Positions 6,742 through 7,110 of a stretch of DNA of 7,110 nucleotides are shown piece by piece. The position numbers were made by a program, and so were the translations under genes. Under the pieces are notes generated by a model. The model saw only the letters and a list, made by a program, of their open reading frames with translations. It was not told the DNA's origin and did not search any database. Position 1 is the first letter of the stretch. Each line of letters opens with the position of its first letter. This DNA comes from Deltaproteobacteria bacterium (GTDB taxonomy: Bacteria > Desulfobacterota > SM23-61). Location of the stretch: assembly GCA_029857975.1 (NCBI GenBank), contig JAOUFX010000136.1, positions 1 to 7,110 on the forward strand, in the 5' to 3' direction.

Positions 6742-6830
6742 CCCTGTTAGATAGCCCCCAGGATGAATCTGCTCTTGGAAATCGAATCCCCGCTTTATAC
6801 TTCCGATGCGGAGTTTCTGATCTAACAGGG
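6742..6830. repeat. 89-bp element bounded by perfect 11-bp inverted repeats
   Basis: CCCTGTTAGAT (6742-6752) and ATCTAACAGGG (6820-6830) are perfect inverted copies 67 nt apart. A second, imperfect pair lies inside: GAATCCCCGC (6784-6793) with GCGGAGTTTC (6808-6817), 8 of 10 matching. The unit is compact, has no coding capacity I can support and looks like a small palindromic mobile or repetitive element. No flanking target duplication is obvious. Confidence 0.6.
6775..6801 (+). promoter_or_regulatory. Candidate sigma-70 promoter for the chaperone gene
   Basis: TTGGAA (6775-6780) and TATACT (6796-6801) match consensus at 4/6 and 5/6, but the 15-nt spacer is short. It would start transcription near 6808, about 95 nt ahead of the ATG at 6904. 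The whole site lies inside the 89-bp inverted-repeat element. Confidence 0.25.
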
Positions 6831-6903
6831 CGGGGGTGAAGCGCAACGTCCCAGATGGACTTTTTATGAAGCCATCATTATTGCGGAAAGGGGAATGGAA
6901 AAT

Positions 6904-7110
6904 ATGCTGGATTTCATGAGGCGACACGCCCAATCCTGGATGATCAAAGTTGCCTTGGGGGCTGTGGTCGTTGTTTTCGTTTTCTGGGGAATCTGGAACC
7001 CTCGGGGAGGCAGGGAGCGAGATTTAGTGAGGATTGGGAAATATATCATCACCATTGCCGAAGCCAGAACCTACTATCAAAACCTGCGGGATAGATACCA
7101 GTCGGTATAC
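6904..7110 (+). CDS. PpiD/SurA-N-type periplasmic folding chaperone, N-terminal part
   Basis: The first 69 codons of a membrane-anchored periplasmic protein; the gene continues past the right edge. The N-terminus MLDFMRRHAQSWMIK followed by a single TM helix (about 14-31, ALGAVVVVFVFWGIW) is characteristic of PpiD-like peptidyl-prolyl isomerase/chaperones. The segment after it (LVRIGKYIITIAEARTYYQN) fits the start of the SurA N-terminal chaperone domain. Such proteins assist folding of exported and outer-membrane proteins. The parvulin isomerase domain, if present, lies outside the window. An in-frame ATG at 6895 is an alternative, but AAGGGG (6888-6893) is better spaced for 6904. The frame is open back to a TAA at 6823 without a usable earlier start. 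It is divergent from mreB. Confidence 0.8.
   Translation, partial: MLDFMRRHAQSWMIKVALGAVVVVFVFWGIWNPRGGRERDLVRIGKYIITIAEARTYYQNLRDRYQSVY

Noticed and set aside
6739..6933. 64-codon minus-strand open frame overlapping the chaperone start
   Set aside because: It lies across the 89-bp inverted repeat and the 5' end of the chaperone gene, has no good ribosome site and shows no recognisable domain.

Overview
The window looks like chromosomal DNA from a Gram-negative bacterium, most likely a Desulfobacterota/deltaproteobacterial lineage. The basis is outer-membrane-type lipoproteins, a PpiD/SurA-type periplasmic chaperone start, MreBC, an NtrC-type sigma-54 two-component pair, and short intergenic inverted repeats of a style I associate with that group. 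The assignment comes from gene content and style, not from a search.

Layout: almost all genes run on the minus strand, so biological order is right to left. At the far right, a PpiD/SurA-N chaperone gene (6904 to the window edge, plus strand) diverges from mreB. Reading leftward come mreB (5401-6438), mreC (4536-5351), a GNAT acetyltransferase overlapping mreC by 4 nt (4051-4539), a membrane histidine kinase (2371-3969) and its sigma-54-activating response regulator (1002-2366). A 390-nt gene-free gap follows, holding a very AT-rich stretch and a long inverted repeat. Then come a coiled-coil lipoprotein (291-611) and the first 42 codons of a Lys/Pro/Ala-rich lipoprotein running off the left edge (1-126).

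How the genes relate: MreB and MreC are core parts of the elongasome that guides lateral cell-wall synthesis. The usual partners mreD, mrdA (PBP2) and rodA do not follow mreC; a small acetyltransferase takes that place and is probably translationally coupled to MreC. The kinase/regulator pair is of the NtrB/NtrC (ZraSR/AtoSC) class, has a periplasmic sensing region and sits between the cell-wall genes and two lipoproteins. An envelope-related regulon is plausible but is inference. No sigma-54 promoter was found inside the window.

Non-coding content: the intergenic spaces carry several inverted repeats. They are a hairpin at 171-208, a long imperfect inverted repeat at 652-737 containing a perfect 16-bp palindrome, a related fragment at 4011-4036, and a cluster of four inverted repeats in the mreB/ppiD divergent region (6610-6830). 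I saw no tRNA, rRNA, CRISPR, insertion sequence or convincing rho-independent terminator. The genes are mostly conventional. The points most worth a second look are an in-frame TGA just ahead of mreC, the regular 14-residue repeat in the coiled-coil lipoprotein, and the placement of the repeats.
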